Source: Monosporascus cannonballus
Lineage: Eukaryota > Ascomycota > Sordariomycetes > Xylariales
Length of the DNA: 64,000 bases
Direction of reading: 5' to 3'
Assembly (NCBI GenBank): GCA_004154925.1
Contig: QJNS01000045.1
Span: 62,001-126,000, forward strand
Below, one piece after another: positions 9,824 to 21,465 of the stretch. The position numbers and the translations under genes are program-made. Each line of letters begins with the position of its first letter. Within the stretch, counting starts at the first letter, position 1. Under the pieces are notes generated by a model. It was not told where the DNA came from, searched no databases, and saw only the letters and a list, made by a program, of their open reading frames with translations.

Positions 9824-12326
9824 ACTTTCGCCCTCCCGTCACATCCGTCATTCAACCAGCCGTTTTATTTCCGCTACATGTCCACCTAGTGTCGATGGTT
9901 GTAGCGCTGGTCGGCTACGCTACTGCCCAGACCCACTAGAAATTTTTGGGTTCCACTGATCGACATCGACGGCGGACGAACATGACACACTCATCATCAT
10001 CCGTTGCACGTCGAGCGCCACCCTCGACTGGGGCGGCATGGGAATGATTCGAGGAGAATTGAAGTTCTATCTCTCAACCACCCCCCCGGGACACTCGAAC
10101 ATTTACTACTACATACGTGCTTTAGAAAGACCCTTTTTGTGGAGTTGACCTGTTTATGCGGGATATCCTTTGTTTCAGAGGAGGGTTCCCACGATAGACC
10201 CTGGCCAGTGAATACGTGGGGTTTGCGCGGCGTTCTCTGAAAATGTACGGAAATCATTCATCGCGCTATTTAAATTGCAATGCACTTAGGGAGTATACCC
10301 GAATAAGCTGTCGCGTATGCTAGCCAAAAACCCGATAAGGTGCCCTGTTTGCGTGTGAGCTGGAGTTTTCGTCACCTTGCTCAAAGTCCGTTCTGAAGTT
10401 TAGCCTTTTAACGGTTCCTAATATGAAGGACCCTACAACACACTGCCGTACGGACCTTAGCTTTAAAAGCAGGCAGGTCGATCTCATTGGATGGCATCAC
10501 AGCCTTAATGGAAGCTCTTGTGCTTGTCGATGCATGCAACTCAACATCTCCAACCTCGAAAATTTTCCTGATTCATGCAGATACGCATCCATGGACAGGT
10601 GAGCGAGGCTAACCTCCAAGATATCCCGGCGAGAGCTAGCCCCGATGGAAGTCGCTGGATAGCTCGGTCATTCCACCATCTGTCTAACAACTTCATATTC
10701 CTCTTCAGCCCCTCGTTTTTTGCCGGTTCCCGGACGAAGTTGTCAACCCATCTACCTAGGTAGACAACGATTGCAACATGTTCGTCCCCGGGAACCATAG
10801 AGTCAGTGCCGTGCCAGCGTGCCATTCGGACACGCGAGCATATACGTACATATTCCAAATCGGATGTACCACGGACCACTGAAACTGTTATGCTTCTTGG
10901 TGACCATACTGCAGAGGCACCTCACCGCGGTCCTAGTTTCGGACATGAACACATATAAAGGGCACTAGCTTATAACAGGAGCTATGAGGCGGACCTTGTC
11001 GGGGAGGGAAACGACACGTGCTTTCCGTCTCCTTGCAACTTATTCCTGTCTTACCACCGCCACCTATATACATAGGTAGAGGCGGTATTATGTAGGTAGT
11101 CAGAAATATCTATCATGACCGGTGTACCCTTAGGACCAACAGTTGAAAACGTCGGATGGGAGCCGAAGGCAATAATACGTGTGTGGAAGGAAGGACCTCC
11201 ATCCGGGCCGCATCATTGCAAATGAAGCAACCCGATCAAATTGCGGGGTATTTTATGCAACCCCCCCGCCCCCCGGCCCCCCTGGAATAATGCCGGTCGG
11301 TTCAGCTCGCACCCATTGCACTGACGAAGGTGTAAATTGCATAGGAATCTATAGGTGTGTGCGGATTTAGGAACTCCAAGGCTGTAATAGGTTTAAGAGA
11401 TCCTAAAGCGCATCGCCTATGGGATGGCATAAAACTCATCCACTCTTCTCAATCAACGAGTCTCATGGGTCTCTTATGGATATGAAACACTAAGCATAGT
11501 ATTCTTTTCCCGGGAAGTCGCCCGTCTCTAGCGAGGCTGTTCCATACCTCAAGAGACATCAATATGAATATGTAAAGGTCCGTTACGGTCTTGGTCGCCG
11601 GATTGAAAATTAAGTACTGAATCTGCCTTGGGCGAGATATGACGCTTACTAGTGGTCTACGTCACGCCATGAGGAGACCTCGAAGGTTTAATTACTCGTC
11701 TCTAGGTTCTGCCCCCAGAAACCTACCAACAGCTGCTGCTGTGCTCGGCGGCGGCAATGCAAGGCAAACTGAGCGAATAGACGTCCGAAACGCGCCAAGG
11801 TCCATTTTCTCCGTTAACCTTCCTGAGGTTCTTCCATCTCTTCTTCCTCCTACCCTTCTTCCACTCGTTCCTCCTGCGGAAATCATAGCCAGGCCACTGG
11901 CACCATAATCGGCTTTTGTTCGTTGAAGATATTTCCACGACAGCTCTAAGTCCTGCTGTCGAATCTCGAACAATATGCCAATTCCCGTCGCTGCCAAGGG
12001 TAAGTTACTAACTTCATAAGCCCCCCGTGTTGCCCTCGCTCGATCGTTCGTTGGCTCGTGCTCGTACCCCACGTTCAAGTCCCCCCAAAATGTGAAGCGT
12101 TACGAATCAGGTGAGCTGAATGTGCCTGCCTGATCGCTCGAGTGGCGAACAAGCGCTTTCCACGCCTCGAGCTTCTCGATCAGCCGTCCATCGAGTCCTA
12201 AAAGCTGCTTTTTACTATTCCATCTACCTAAATTCGACTGCTTCGTATTTTTTTCTTTTCCTTTTATTTCCCCTTGTCGGTGCCTGTGTCACCCAATACT
12301 CCCGTGCTACTGTTGCTATTCTCGTC
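9824..12326. other. Long intergenic region
   Basis: This 2.5 kb has no supported gene; open frames on both strands are short and of odd composition. It carries CTACCTAGGTAG at 10752-10763 and further TAGGTA copies near 11070-11100. Pyrimidine-rich DNA at 12230-12300 probably belongs to the promoter/5'UTR of the next gene. Confidence 0.4.
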
Positions 12327-13475
12327 ATGCCGCCTATTAACCATCCTGCCGTGTCAGCCGGCTTGATCGCCGCGTCGGTGGCCGTTGCAGCTGCCATCGC
12401 AGTCTACGAATCCCCCGAGCTGCGACGAATGGCCCAAGACATCCGCCGCCGGATCGCCATGGCCCTACACGCATTCGGGGACAGCATCAGCCCCCAAGAA
12501 CGAGAGAACCTGTTTAACAGACCCGAAGATGCCGAGGGGTTCCTGAGGTCCCGTGGCTTGGGTGCTGGCTCTGAACCCGGCGTTGACGCAGACGAGGAGA
12601 CGCGCCGACGACAGCGGGAGGAGCTGATGTACTGGAACTCCATTAAGGAAGAGAAGAACCGGGAGAAGGCTCAGAGAGACCCCGAGAAGGCGCAGGAGGA
12701 GGCGCGGCCGAGGTCCTCGTCGCGCGACACGTTTGATGGCTTTATGCAAAAGGACGGGAGCGGTGAGAAGGGAAGCTATGTCGTCAACACTGGCGCTCAG
12801 GTCCACGACGGCGAAGGTCTGATTCGACGTCGCGGGGAAGGCCCTCGGGTTCGGGGCTACTCGAACCCCTTCACTGATGGCCACGAAATCGACTCAGATA
12901 TTGCTTTTGAGAATAGCTTGATGGACCCCGAGAAGGACGAAATGTCGGATATCTACAGCGTTACAGACCTCGGCCAGCACGACACCTCGCGAACCGCTAC
13001 CCTCTCGCCTCAACCTGAACCTACCCTCTCCATGCCGACCCTCGTCGACGTCGGAACGCCGACTCCAGCACCTCATCAGTCCGCGATTCCTTCCCAACCT
13101 TCCGAGCAGGAGCTAGGCCCCGATGAGTATATGACAGCCGGGCAAGCCGACCGCCATGACGCCTATAGCTCCATCCAAGCATGGGCCCAGAACTCGAATG
13201 CCAACTTCTACTCGCCCATCCCGGTGTCGCCGATGGGACCTCTGTCCGAGCCCGAGATGGTTAGCGAGGGCATGTTGACGCCGACGGACTCGGCCTCTCT
13301 CGCAGGCTCCGGCGAGGACATCGCTGAAGACGCTGCTTCCGCTCGGGCTGGGGGCAACAGCCGCTACTATGACGTCCTGAGCGACGACGAGGGTACCGGC
13401 ATGATGACTCCGGCCAGTTGGACGGATGTGGGTAGCGTCATCAGCGAGAGCGACGCGGGTGCCGCACGCGCATAG
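12327..13475 (+). CDS. Uncharacterised single-pass membrane protein (382 aa)
   Basis: I chose the ATG at 12327 (MPPINHPAVSAG) because an upstream in-frame ATG at 12120 would add 69 residues with no conserved character. Residues about 8-27 (AVSAGLIAASVAVAAAIAVY) form one likely transmembrane helix. It is followed by a basic amphipathic stretch (ELRRMAQDIRRRIAMALHAF) and a long, acidic, low-complexity cytosolic tail. The tail contains a helical charged part (REELMYWNSIKEEKNREKAQ), GYSNPFTDGHEIDSDIAFEN, an Asn/Ser/Pro-rich part and a C-terminal TGMMTPASWTDVGSVISESD block. I recognise the general type, a conserved ascomycete hypothetical protein with an N-terminal anchor, but no named domain. The compartment cannot be told from sequence. 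It is a single exon. Confidence 0.78.
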   Translation: MPPINHPAVSAGLIAASVAVAAAIAVYESPELRRMAQDIRRRIAMALHAFGDSISPQERENLFNRPEDAEGFLRSRGLGAGSEPGVDADEETRRRQREELMYWNSIKEEKNREKAQRDPEKAQEEARPRSSSRDTFDGFMQKDGSGEKGSYVVNTGAQVHDGEGLIRRRGEGPRVRGYSNPFTDGHEIDSDIAFENSLMDPEKDEMSDIYSVTDLGQHDTSRTATLSPQPEPTLSMPTLVDVGTPTPAPHQSAIPSQPSEQELGPDEYMTAGQADRHDAYSSIQAWAQNSNANFYSPIPVSPMGPLSEPEMVSEGMLTPTDSASLAGSGEDIAEDAASARAGGNSRYYDVLSDDEGTGMMTPASWTDVGSVISESDAGAARA

Positions 13476-13821
13476 ACACTTGAATGCTTCTACACTTTCT
13501 CTTTACCAAGGGATTAACAGCTCGGCGTTTACGGACGGGGCGAAAGGACGGACAACTGGCTTTCTCAAATTTACGCTATCAGGATAAGTTCATCAGGGAC
13601 GCATACATTTCAGTCAATACGAATTATCCATCTATTTAATTTGAAGACGGGCGTGATCCGTAACATGTCCCATAATTTTGCACTCGTGAGCGAGTTGCTC
13701 ATGGCATCAGCTTCCGCAGCATGCATCTCAGGTGTCTCCTGTAAGCTAACTAACGCTGTCCGTTAGGGAAGGGTTGAAGGAAACGGCGCAGAGACTGTAT
13801 GGGGCGCCTCCGCACGACCCT
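13476..13821. other. Convergent intergenic region
   Basis: This 0.35 kb lies between the membrane-protein gene and the convergent zincin gene. Only 3' ends are expected and I see nothing else. Confidence 0.4.
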
Positions 13822-14949
13822 CTAGGTCTGCGTCGCCTCACTGACAGCCGCAAGCGTCGTCTTCTCCGACTCCCCCTTATCATCACCGCCGCCGAGGACC
13901 TCGTCGCGGTAGTCCTGCCACAGCTGCTTGACGGGCCGCCCCAGCAGCTCCGTCCAGAAGCGCTTCTCCTCGTACCGTTCCGCGCACAGCTTCTCGTTCA
14001 GCCGGCGCACGGTGCCCTCGCCGAACCGACCCTCGAGGTAATCCAGGAAGTACGCCGTGTGCTGGTACCCGGCGTCCCAGCGGTTGGGCGGGGCCGGGGC
14101 GCCGTTGTCGCCTCCGTCCCCGGGTGGGCCCGGACGTCGCCAATGCGGCGGCGCAAGCCCGCACCGCAGGCGCACGAAGTCGGCGACGCCCTCGACGAGC
14201 CCGCCAGGGCATGCGCCGCGCCCGTTGTGCTGGAAGCAGTGCACGAGCTCGTGCACCAGCACGCCTGTGATCTCGGAAGTGCGCCGCTCCGGCGCCGGCG
14301 GCGCGATCCCCGACACGTACCGCATCGACAGGTGGATCTCCTTGTGCGCGTCGTCGAGCTCCGTTCCCGCCGTGTACGCCACGCCGCCCATGTCCCGCAG
14401 CACCAGCGTCACGGACCGCGTCCCCGGCGCGCTGCGCTTCCATTCGGGAGAGCCGGGCGACACGTACAGCGCCCGCAGCACCGACCGTACGCCCGTCTCG
14501 AGGACGCTCTCCGCCGCCACCGAGGTCAGGAAGACGGCGGCCCCCGCGTGCGTCAGGTCGTTTATCTGCAGCCGGAGCTTAGGCAGCGGGAAGGGCGTTC
14601 CTCCTGGCGTGGAGGCCGACGAGGAGGATGGCGTCGAGTGCTTAGATAGCGTCCTGGAGCTATCGGACGACTTGTCGTCATCATCGCCGTTGTCGTCGCC
14701 GACGGGCTTGGGACGAATGGGGACGGGAGAGGCCTGCGCTTCTGGTGGGGGGCCCTCGGCTTTACGCGACATTCCCGGCATGAACACGGGTTGTGGTACA
14801 GGAGTCGTGAAGGGTGGGAGTGGCATGTGCGACGCTGGTGATGAGTGGGAAGAAGACTTTCGAGGTTCCTCGTGCGAGATCTCGAGACTAATGCGCAGAT
14901 TTGTAGTCGAGGGATCGTATCCGCACTCTTCAGGCAGAAGCCGATTCAT
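13822..14949 (-). CDS. Plant basic secretory protein (BSP)-like peptidase, zincin fold
   Basis: The ATG at 14949 (MNRLLPEECGYDPSTTNLRI) gives 375 residues; the frame is open a little further upstream but only with non-ATG starts. Residues 1-130 are Pro/Ser/Asp-rich and probably disordered. The remaining part matches the PBSP family (PF04450): LRLQINDLTHAGAAVFLTSV, LRALYVSP, VTLVLRDMGGVAYTAG, and then the zinc-binding helix HELVHCFQHNGRG followed by GGLVEGVADFVRLRCGL. The two His of HELVH and a downstream acidic residue are the expected metal ligands, with Glu as catalytic base. Later blocks are YQHTAYFLDYLEGRFGEGTV and FWTELLGRPVKQLWQDYRDEV. Plant relatives are secreted defence proteins, whereas this one shows no N-terminal signal peptide. 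Function in fungi is unknown. Confidence 0.85.
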   Translation of the reverse strand: MNRLLPEECGYDPSTTNLRISLEISHEEPRKSSSHSSPASHMPLPPFTTPVPQPVFMPGMSRKAEGPPPEAQASPVPIRPKPVGDDNGDDDDKSSDSSRTLSKHSTPSSSSASTPGGTPFPLPKLRLQINDLTHAGAAVFLTSVAAESVLETGVRSVLRALYVSPGSPEWKRSAPGTRSVTLVLRDMGGVAYTAGTELDDAHKEIHLSMRYVSGIAPPAPERRTSEITGVLVHELVHCFQHNGRGACPGGLVEGVADFVRLRCGLAPPHWRRPGPPGDGGDNGAPAPPNRWDAGYQHTAYFLDYLEGRFGEGTVRRLNEKLCAERYEEKRFWTELLGRPVKQLWQDYRDEVLGGGDDKGESEKTTLAAVSEATQT

Positions 14950-15979
14950 AAATGCACCTACCAAGACTGAAGTGGTCCGAGACACTGACTTGAACGATGA
15001 AACAAGATGGGCTCCTGATGTTGGGAAGCTAGCTCCCGTCCCGTTGCCTTCACTCTGCCTCCAGCGACCGACACCAGAAAGGCGAACGATTAATACGATA
15101 CACCCGATACACGCCTAGGTATGTTATCCTGCTAGATGTGTAGAGATATACATGTAATCCTTGTGTCCAGGTGCCCCTCAGCAGCTTCATGCCACATGCC
15201 ATGGGGCGCCCCATCTGAACGGGCAGCCGCGGGGTGGGGGGAGCCGGGGGACAGACAGGGGGGGCGAGGGGGAAGGTTGTATCTCATCGCGTCAGGCATC
15301 ATGGATTAATGGCTACGTTAGTGGTGCCTTAGCGTCCTGAAAGTATGGAAGCCCTGGGCCCAATGGCCGGGACGCAAGTAAATAAAGTGGAGAGCAATAC
15401 CTGGGAAAGGGCGAAAGCAACGGACGGACTTGTCAGACTGCAACACAACCGCATCATGCAACGGGCGCTGCAGCAACAACAAACCTGACAACAACGACCG
15501 TGAGGGTCAAAATTTTGTTGTTTTTATTAAAGTTGCGTTTTTTTTTTGTTTTCCGCTTTTCCGCAAGGTGACACATATACCCACCACATACGACTTATCT
15601 GACCTACGCCTGCCTGCTTTCTTTGCGTTTCCATTCGCATTCTTGCGATAGAACGAATTCCCGTATATTTCCTTGGTGACATTTTGGAGGAGATTAATAC
15701 ACATCCAAAATAGATCCAGTCGAAATTACACCTACCCTACTTACCTATCTGCCTAGGTACGTGCACACAGCCCAGGACTGTGCACACCCTGCCCAATTGT
15801 TAAGTACTCCCCTATAAATACGTAAGTCTGCATAGGTATCGGTATCGGTACCTACGTATCTCGACACCCACATCCGGTATTCCCGTTCTTCGTCGACGAA
15901 CGTGTGCGCCCAAGCGAATACTCGCTTTCGTTTTGCGACCAGACAACAAACGCTGCCAGATCCTCAATCCTCGAGGATC
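14950..15979. other. Divergent intergenic region zincin / stu1
   Basis: This 1.0 kb contains CCTAGGTATG (15115), a G-rich tract (15232-15275), a poly-T run (15537-15548) and ACCTATCTGCCTAGGTACGT plus GGTATCGGTATCGGTACC repeats (15742-15855). There is no supported gene. Confidence 0.45.
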
Positions 15980-18900
15980 ATGGCCGAAAAACTTAGCGAT
16001 GAGCAGGTCGCCGGCCTGCTGGCTATCCTGAGAAAAGATGCTGCCGTCGACGCTAAGGTCCAGTACGTAACAGTCGTCAAGTCCGGTATCAAGCAGCACA
16101 ACGTCCCCGAGTCATGCGTCGCGCCGCTCTTCGAGGCTCTCAGGGTCGCCTCGAGCTCCCAGCATTCCGCGCTCGTCAACGCCGGCTTTACCGCCCTCAA
16201 CCATCTCCTGACGCGCCTGTCGCGACAGGAACCCAGGTTCATCATCAAAGAGGCGAAAAACGCCTTGCCTATCGTTGTCGAGAAGATGGGCGATCAGAAA
16301 GATAAACTCCGAACGCTAGCGTCCCAAGCTATGGCTACTATATACTTACATGCGCCTGTGGACGCCGAGCGCTTCGTACGGAATACCGCCATGGCCGGGA
16401 AGAATGCGAGGTCGAAAGAGGCAGGCATGCATTGGTTGCTACAGGTGCGCGCAAATCGTGACCGCCCCGGCGACTGTAGGCCGGAAGCACTAACGGCGAA
16501 TAGATGCATAAGGAACATGGCTTGCAATTTCGATCATATGTGCCTACGCTGATGGAGCTTTTGGAAGATGCCGACGGCATGGTTCGTGATACTGCTAAGA
16601 CCACGGTAATAGAACTCTTCAGGTGCGCAGCTGTCTTGGCTCTGTCCCCCAGAAGAGAAACCTAACGGATTACAGGGATGCGCCCAATGCCGCCAAGTCC
16701 GACCTCAAGAAGCAGTTGAAGAACTTCAAAGTCCGACCCGCTATAGAGCAGGCGATCATAAAGGAGCTGGCGCCGACTGGAGGTATAAAACGGGACGTCG
16801 AATCGCGACCGGAATCATCACTGTCCGCCAGGCCGAACCTTTCCGCGAGCGTTTCATCCGTTGCCAGCGAGCGGCCCATTACTCCGATGACAGAACCAAG
16901 TGCCGAATCGGTCGAGCCATCGTACGTCAACACGCAGCGAGAACTCGACGAGATCTTCAGGGAGATGCATGGCTGGTTTGAAGGCAGGGAGACCGAGCAG
17001 AATTGGCTTAAGCGTGAGGAGAGCATGACGAAGTTGCGGAGGCTCATTGCCGGCAATGCATCCGACTTCCCTGATGCGTTCATTGCCGGCTGCCGAAGTC
17101 TATTGGATGGCATCATCAAGGCTGTCACTTCGCTCCGGACAAGTCTGTCTAAGGAGGGCTGCGCCCTTGTTCAGGACCTCGCGAACACATTCGGTCCTGG
17201 CATCGACCCTATGGTTGAGCTACTAATGCAGACATTTATCAAGCTTTGTGCGGCTACGAAAAAGATAGCCTCTCAGCTAGCCAACACAACGGTTGACATT
17301 ATCATCTCCAGGGCCACATATACTGGTAGGATCATGCAACACATATGGGGTGCCTGTCAGGATAAAAATGTCCAGCCTAGAACTTACGTGGCCGGGTGGT
17401 TGAAGACCATCATCAAGAAGGAGGCCCACCATAAAAACCACATTGAACATTCCGGAGGCCTAGACCTGATCGAAAAGTGTATCAAGAAGGGTCTGCTCGA
17501 TGCGAACCCAGGCGTGCGTGAGAAGACGCGGTCAACATACTGGGCATTTCATGCGGTTTGGCCAGCCAGGGCAGAAACGTGAGTCTCCCATTCTTGTCTA
17601 TCATCAATGTCAACGAGACACTGATCGTTTTTCTGTATAGAATCATGGACGGTCTGGATTCTACCGCGCAAAAACTACTGCGGAGAGATCCCAGTAATCC
17701 TCTGTCTCCGAAGAGAGGCGAACTAGCACCACGCCCCGGCTTGGGGCTCTCAAAGAGCACAATGAGCACTGCTTCGAAGCCCTCGCTCAGGGAAGCAATG
17801 ATGGCTCAGAAGAAGGCTCTGAACACTAGAAATTTACCGCCAAGGCCGGGATCAGCGATGGCAACCATGTCGCCCGCCCGATCAACCTCCGGATCATCAA
17901 ACGCGACGTCCACGACGTCCGCCGCGAAGCCCACTACTCGGACGCGCCCGGAGCCGTCAACAACGTCCCATGGAGGTATTTCCGTAGCGCCTATGCGGCC
18001 GGCCAGGCGTCCACAGATGGCCCCGAGACCAGCTACCGCCGGTCCCTATTCTGTCAGAACCCATGATGCTCCCTCAACGGAGCGCACAAGTCCAGGCGAA
18101 GAAAGCTCCAAAATTAAGACCGTCACGCCAAGGACTATCTCGGGGTCTCCTAGGAGGACGGCACCAAGAACGCGACCCGGTCATGCTGCAACCCTCAGTG
18201 AAACAAGTATCCCGACACCCTCAAAGTCGGTGACGGGTAAGTCTGCTGCTTCACCAAGAAGGAGTCTGGCCAAGGCCGACGCAATACCCGCCGGGATACG
18301 CTTAAGCAGTCCTGCCGGTGAAAATGAAGACCTGACGCTTGTGGTACCGAGCGTCGAAACCTTCAGACGAAGCCTGACATCCCCTCCACCTGAGGCGACC
18401 CCCAAACCTACCGACCTGACCGAGAATGACAATGCTGTCGCGCCCGAACCAGCAAAGCCATCACCAAGGCCTCTGAAAGTTTATGAAGATCCGTTCACGA
18501 CGGAAGAGGTGACAGAGCCGACTACCAACAGCTCCGCAGAGCGCCCGGTCCTTGAGGACAGACCAGTCAACGAGGCCGCGGCAAATTTGGCTCGTGATGC
18601 CACGGAACAGAACGCCTCCCCCATCGGCCCTAGGTCGTCTCCCGAGAAAGCTCGCCAAAATTCTCGGCTACTCGATAGCGGCATCGCTCGGGTGAAAGCG
18701 CAAACGCTCGATGTACACGGCTTCCGGAAACTGCAGAGTCTGATCCGCGACAGCAAATCATTCTTCACGGACCAGACATTCGACGCCCTGTTAGCCGGGC
18801 TCTTCGAGTATCTCGAATCCCCGCTCGGCCACCTCAGCGCCGAAAAGGTGCAGGACGTCAAAGCGCAGGTCCTCGCTACCATCAAGCTGATGCTCAAGAA

Positions 18901-19414
18901 GAACCCCGACAGCTTCCGGCCGCACGTCTCGCGCGGCCTCGAGTCCCTGCTCGCGGCGCGCGCTCTCTACACGGCGCGGACGCACATCGTCAGTGGGCTG
19001 GAGCTGCTCGCGGACGAGCTCGTGACCATCGGCGACGCGCACGAGGTGATGGTGACGCTGACGCGGAACCTGAGCAAGCTCGACGCGACCGCCGGCAGCA
19101 GTCGCGGGCTGAGCATGGGCCTACACGTGCTCCGGCAACTCATCGATTCGCGCACCTCGTTCGCGCCCAGCGACGCCGAGGTCGCGGGCGCCGCGGCCCT
19201 CTGCGGCCGCTGCCTCGAGAGCCCCGAGAGCGCCGTCCGCATGGACGCCGTCCAGCTCGCCGTCGCGCTGCACGCGCGCCTCGGCGACGCCCGCTTCTGG
19301 GACGCCATGAACGGCGTCGGCATCCGCGACGACCCCAAGAGCCTCATCACCTACTACGTCGTCAAGCGGCAGCGCGAGAGGGATGCCGTCGCCGCCTCGA
19401 GGGCCCCCGGTTAG
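15980..19414 (+). CDS. stu1: Protein Stu1 (CLASP family microtubule-associated protein)
   Basis: Four exons are deduced: 15980-16444, 16504-16622, 16676-17578 and 17641-19414. All junctions are in phase and the product is 1086 residues. Stu1/CLASP binds and stabilises spindle microtubules and kinetochore attachments during mitosis. The N-terminal TOG-like HEAT region includes LSDEQVAGLLAILRKDAAVD, ALFEALRVASSSQHSALVNA-type helices, MELLEDADGMVRDTAKTTVI and APNAAKSDLKKQLKNFKVRP. A second HEAT/CLASP_N block has DIIISRATYTGRIMQHIWGA and REKTRSTYWAFHAVWPARAE. A long basic Ser/Pro/Thr-rich linker (exon 4, to about codon 690) is the expected microtubule-binding region. A C-terminal helical-repeat domain ends near GIRDDPKSLITYYVVKRQRE. 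The length agrees with Stu1 of other filamentous ascomycetes. The first residues MAEKLSDEQVAGLL support the chosen start. Confidence 0.92.
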
Positions 19415-19474
19415 GGGTCGCGGCTGTCGACGTGCTGGTGGTGGTGATCGTTTGTCTAGCTGGTTCGATTGGTG

Positions 19475-19500
19475 TATATATATATATATATATATATATA
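19475..19500. repeat. (TA)n microsatellite
   Basis: Thirteen uninterrupted TA units lie 60 bp downstream of the stu1 stop codon. Confidence 0.95.
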
Positions 19501-20936
19501 CGTACATTTGTACAAGGAAAACGCAGGAGAGCCGAGGAGTTGGTCGGACGGGTGTTCTCGCTTTGGAGTTTTCAAACCACACGTCCGTGGAAGGAATAAA
19601 GCCGGGAAGGAAGGGAAGCGAGGCGTATGAAAAGAGTCGAGGGGGAAAAACCGAGCGCCGGTGTTTAAGGGGGTCGTCGTTTCTGAGAGACAGCCAGGCA
19701 GGCAAGCGGGTACGCATGTTTTGATTTTCATACGCGCAGAAAAAGAAAAAGGGGTACCTGCGGCTTCTGTCCAGTCTACCCTGTTTGTAATTATATTCCG
19801 CCCTCCCCTCCAGCCTCCCCCTACGACTTGGAGGTTTCCGGATGTTTATATACCGAGATGCATTGTACCTTACTTACAGCGCATGCTTCGGTTAATTAGG
19901 GGTACCATTCATCTGTGCGTGGTGGTGTATCGGTCCCTTCGGTCGAGCCTGTGTATGTATTTTGGAGATCAGGAGTCTTCTGCTTGGCGCGGTGTCGCCT
20001 GTTTTAGTCAATTTGAGAACATACCCCAATCAACATCTCGGTTACACTACTACGTGAGTGTGAACAAGAGTGCCGATTCTTCGACTGGTGCCGGGTCTTC
20101 ACCGCCTACGTGCGTATTGGCGAGTCATATACAACCCCCTCCCCAAATAATGCCCGTTTCCCCTTTTCTTACCGAACGAACGCACTTACTTACTTCCCTT
20201 TCCCCTCTTAAACCCCGGAGAGCGAAACACAGCTAGACTAGCAGGCAGCCTTATAATAAATAATAGAGAGTAAGGTGCGATGCCGTCAACACGAGCCCAG
20301 GAGGCGCGGTGGTAGCACACCCGGTCATCATCCCATGCCGGGCGGCTCGGGCCCAAAGGGTTAGTTAGTTATGAGACCATAGGGATTCGTCGGGGTAGGT
20401 GTCCCTCTGTCCGAATCCAAGGCCGGGCGTTGTTATCTATTCCTTTTCTGACGTCTCGGGCCTGCTTTCCATTGCGAGCAGTAGGAACTCGAATCTCCTG
20501 AACGCATCTGGATGCCCTTCCATAGAACCCCAACCCCATCAACTCTGACGTCCTGAGAGTAGCTGCTGGTTTACTCTGTATGCCCACTGCCCAGGGTAGG
20601 GACCCGTCGTTAACCCCCCCATGTCCGCTCACTCACCCCCCCTTTCATCCGTCCATTCAACAAATCGCGGAAGCCAGCTGGCCCCCTCTGACAGCAGCCG
20701 GGTTACGCATGGTCGCCTCGCCTCTCCGATTCCGGGGGCGGCGTATACAACGGACTTGACTCTCCTCCCCGGTCCCGCTGGCGCCGCCGCCTGTCTCTTT
20801 CTGCCGCATCCTATCCAACTGACGTATATACGTACTCGCTGCCGGCGATTAGCCGCCTACCTACTCTTAGATGAACACACGAAAGCCGCGAGCAGCTAGG
20901 ACTAGTCAGTCGGGGGTTGGAAAAGGAAATAGTCTG

Positions 20937-20962
20937 TGCGCGTGCGCGTGCGCGTGCGTGTC
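20937..20962. repeat. GTGCGC alternating purine-pyrimidine repeat
   Basis: This is tandem TGCGCG units in perfect purine-pyrimidine alternation, a sequence type able to adopt Z-DNA. It lies in the stu1/Atos convergent spacer. Confidence 0.8.
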
Positions 20963-21465
20963 GGAAAGGCCAAGCTACGTGCTACCGCATGCGCGCGCAT
21001 CTCTCTGGGTTTACAACCTGGGAAGGTGGGAGAAAGGGGAGAGAGGGACAATGTTCACAAAAACTCAAAACACTCCAGGCCAATGCCGTGAATGGAGATT
21101 TTACTTAATTATTGCTTTCTGTTCCCGTGGATTTATCCCGGGATAGTTCCCAACTTCCGATAAAATACCCCAGGGGATCCAGGAGACCACAAAGACTCTG
21201 TCTGTAGTACACATAGAATAGGAGGATACCTCAACACCTGCGCAGCCCCCTGATGATCCCTAGTACGATAAACCCTATCCAGCCGCAGAGAGCCTACCCA
21301 GCGGTGCGCCAGTGAGAAAATTAAAACTCCGGCCGTATCAATAGCTCCTACATTTAAGCCGATGCATTAAGAAAAGGCAGCCGCACTTAGTTGCCGGCCG
21401 GATTCCAACCAAACAAGACCGCACCGGTCGCATAGGTCCAGACTGTCCATCCCAGCCGGACAACT

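Larger units (their letters stand above)
19415..21465. other. Long convergent intergenic region stu1 / Atos-like gene
   Basis: This is 2.05 kb between two converging genes, longer than two 3'UTRs normally need. It holds a (TA)n microsatellite, a GTGCGC-type repeat at 20937-20962 and only short unsupported ORFs. No tRNA or rRNA is recognised. A non-coding transcript is possible but not shown. Confidence 0.4.

Noticed and set aside
12120..12326. Upstream in-frame start that would lengthen the membrane protein by 69 residues
   Set aside because: The extension is low in conserved character, and the ATG at 12327 places the membrane segment at the N-terminus, as expected for an anchor.
13774..15118. 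Forward-strand open frames of about 290 and 350 codons
   Set aside because: They are antisense to the GC-rich zincin gene. Residue composition is Arg/Ala/Pro-biased and there is no motif.
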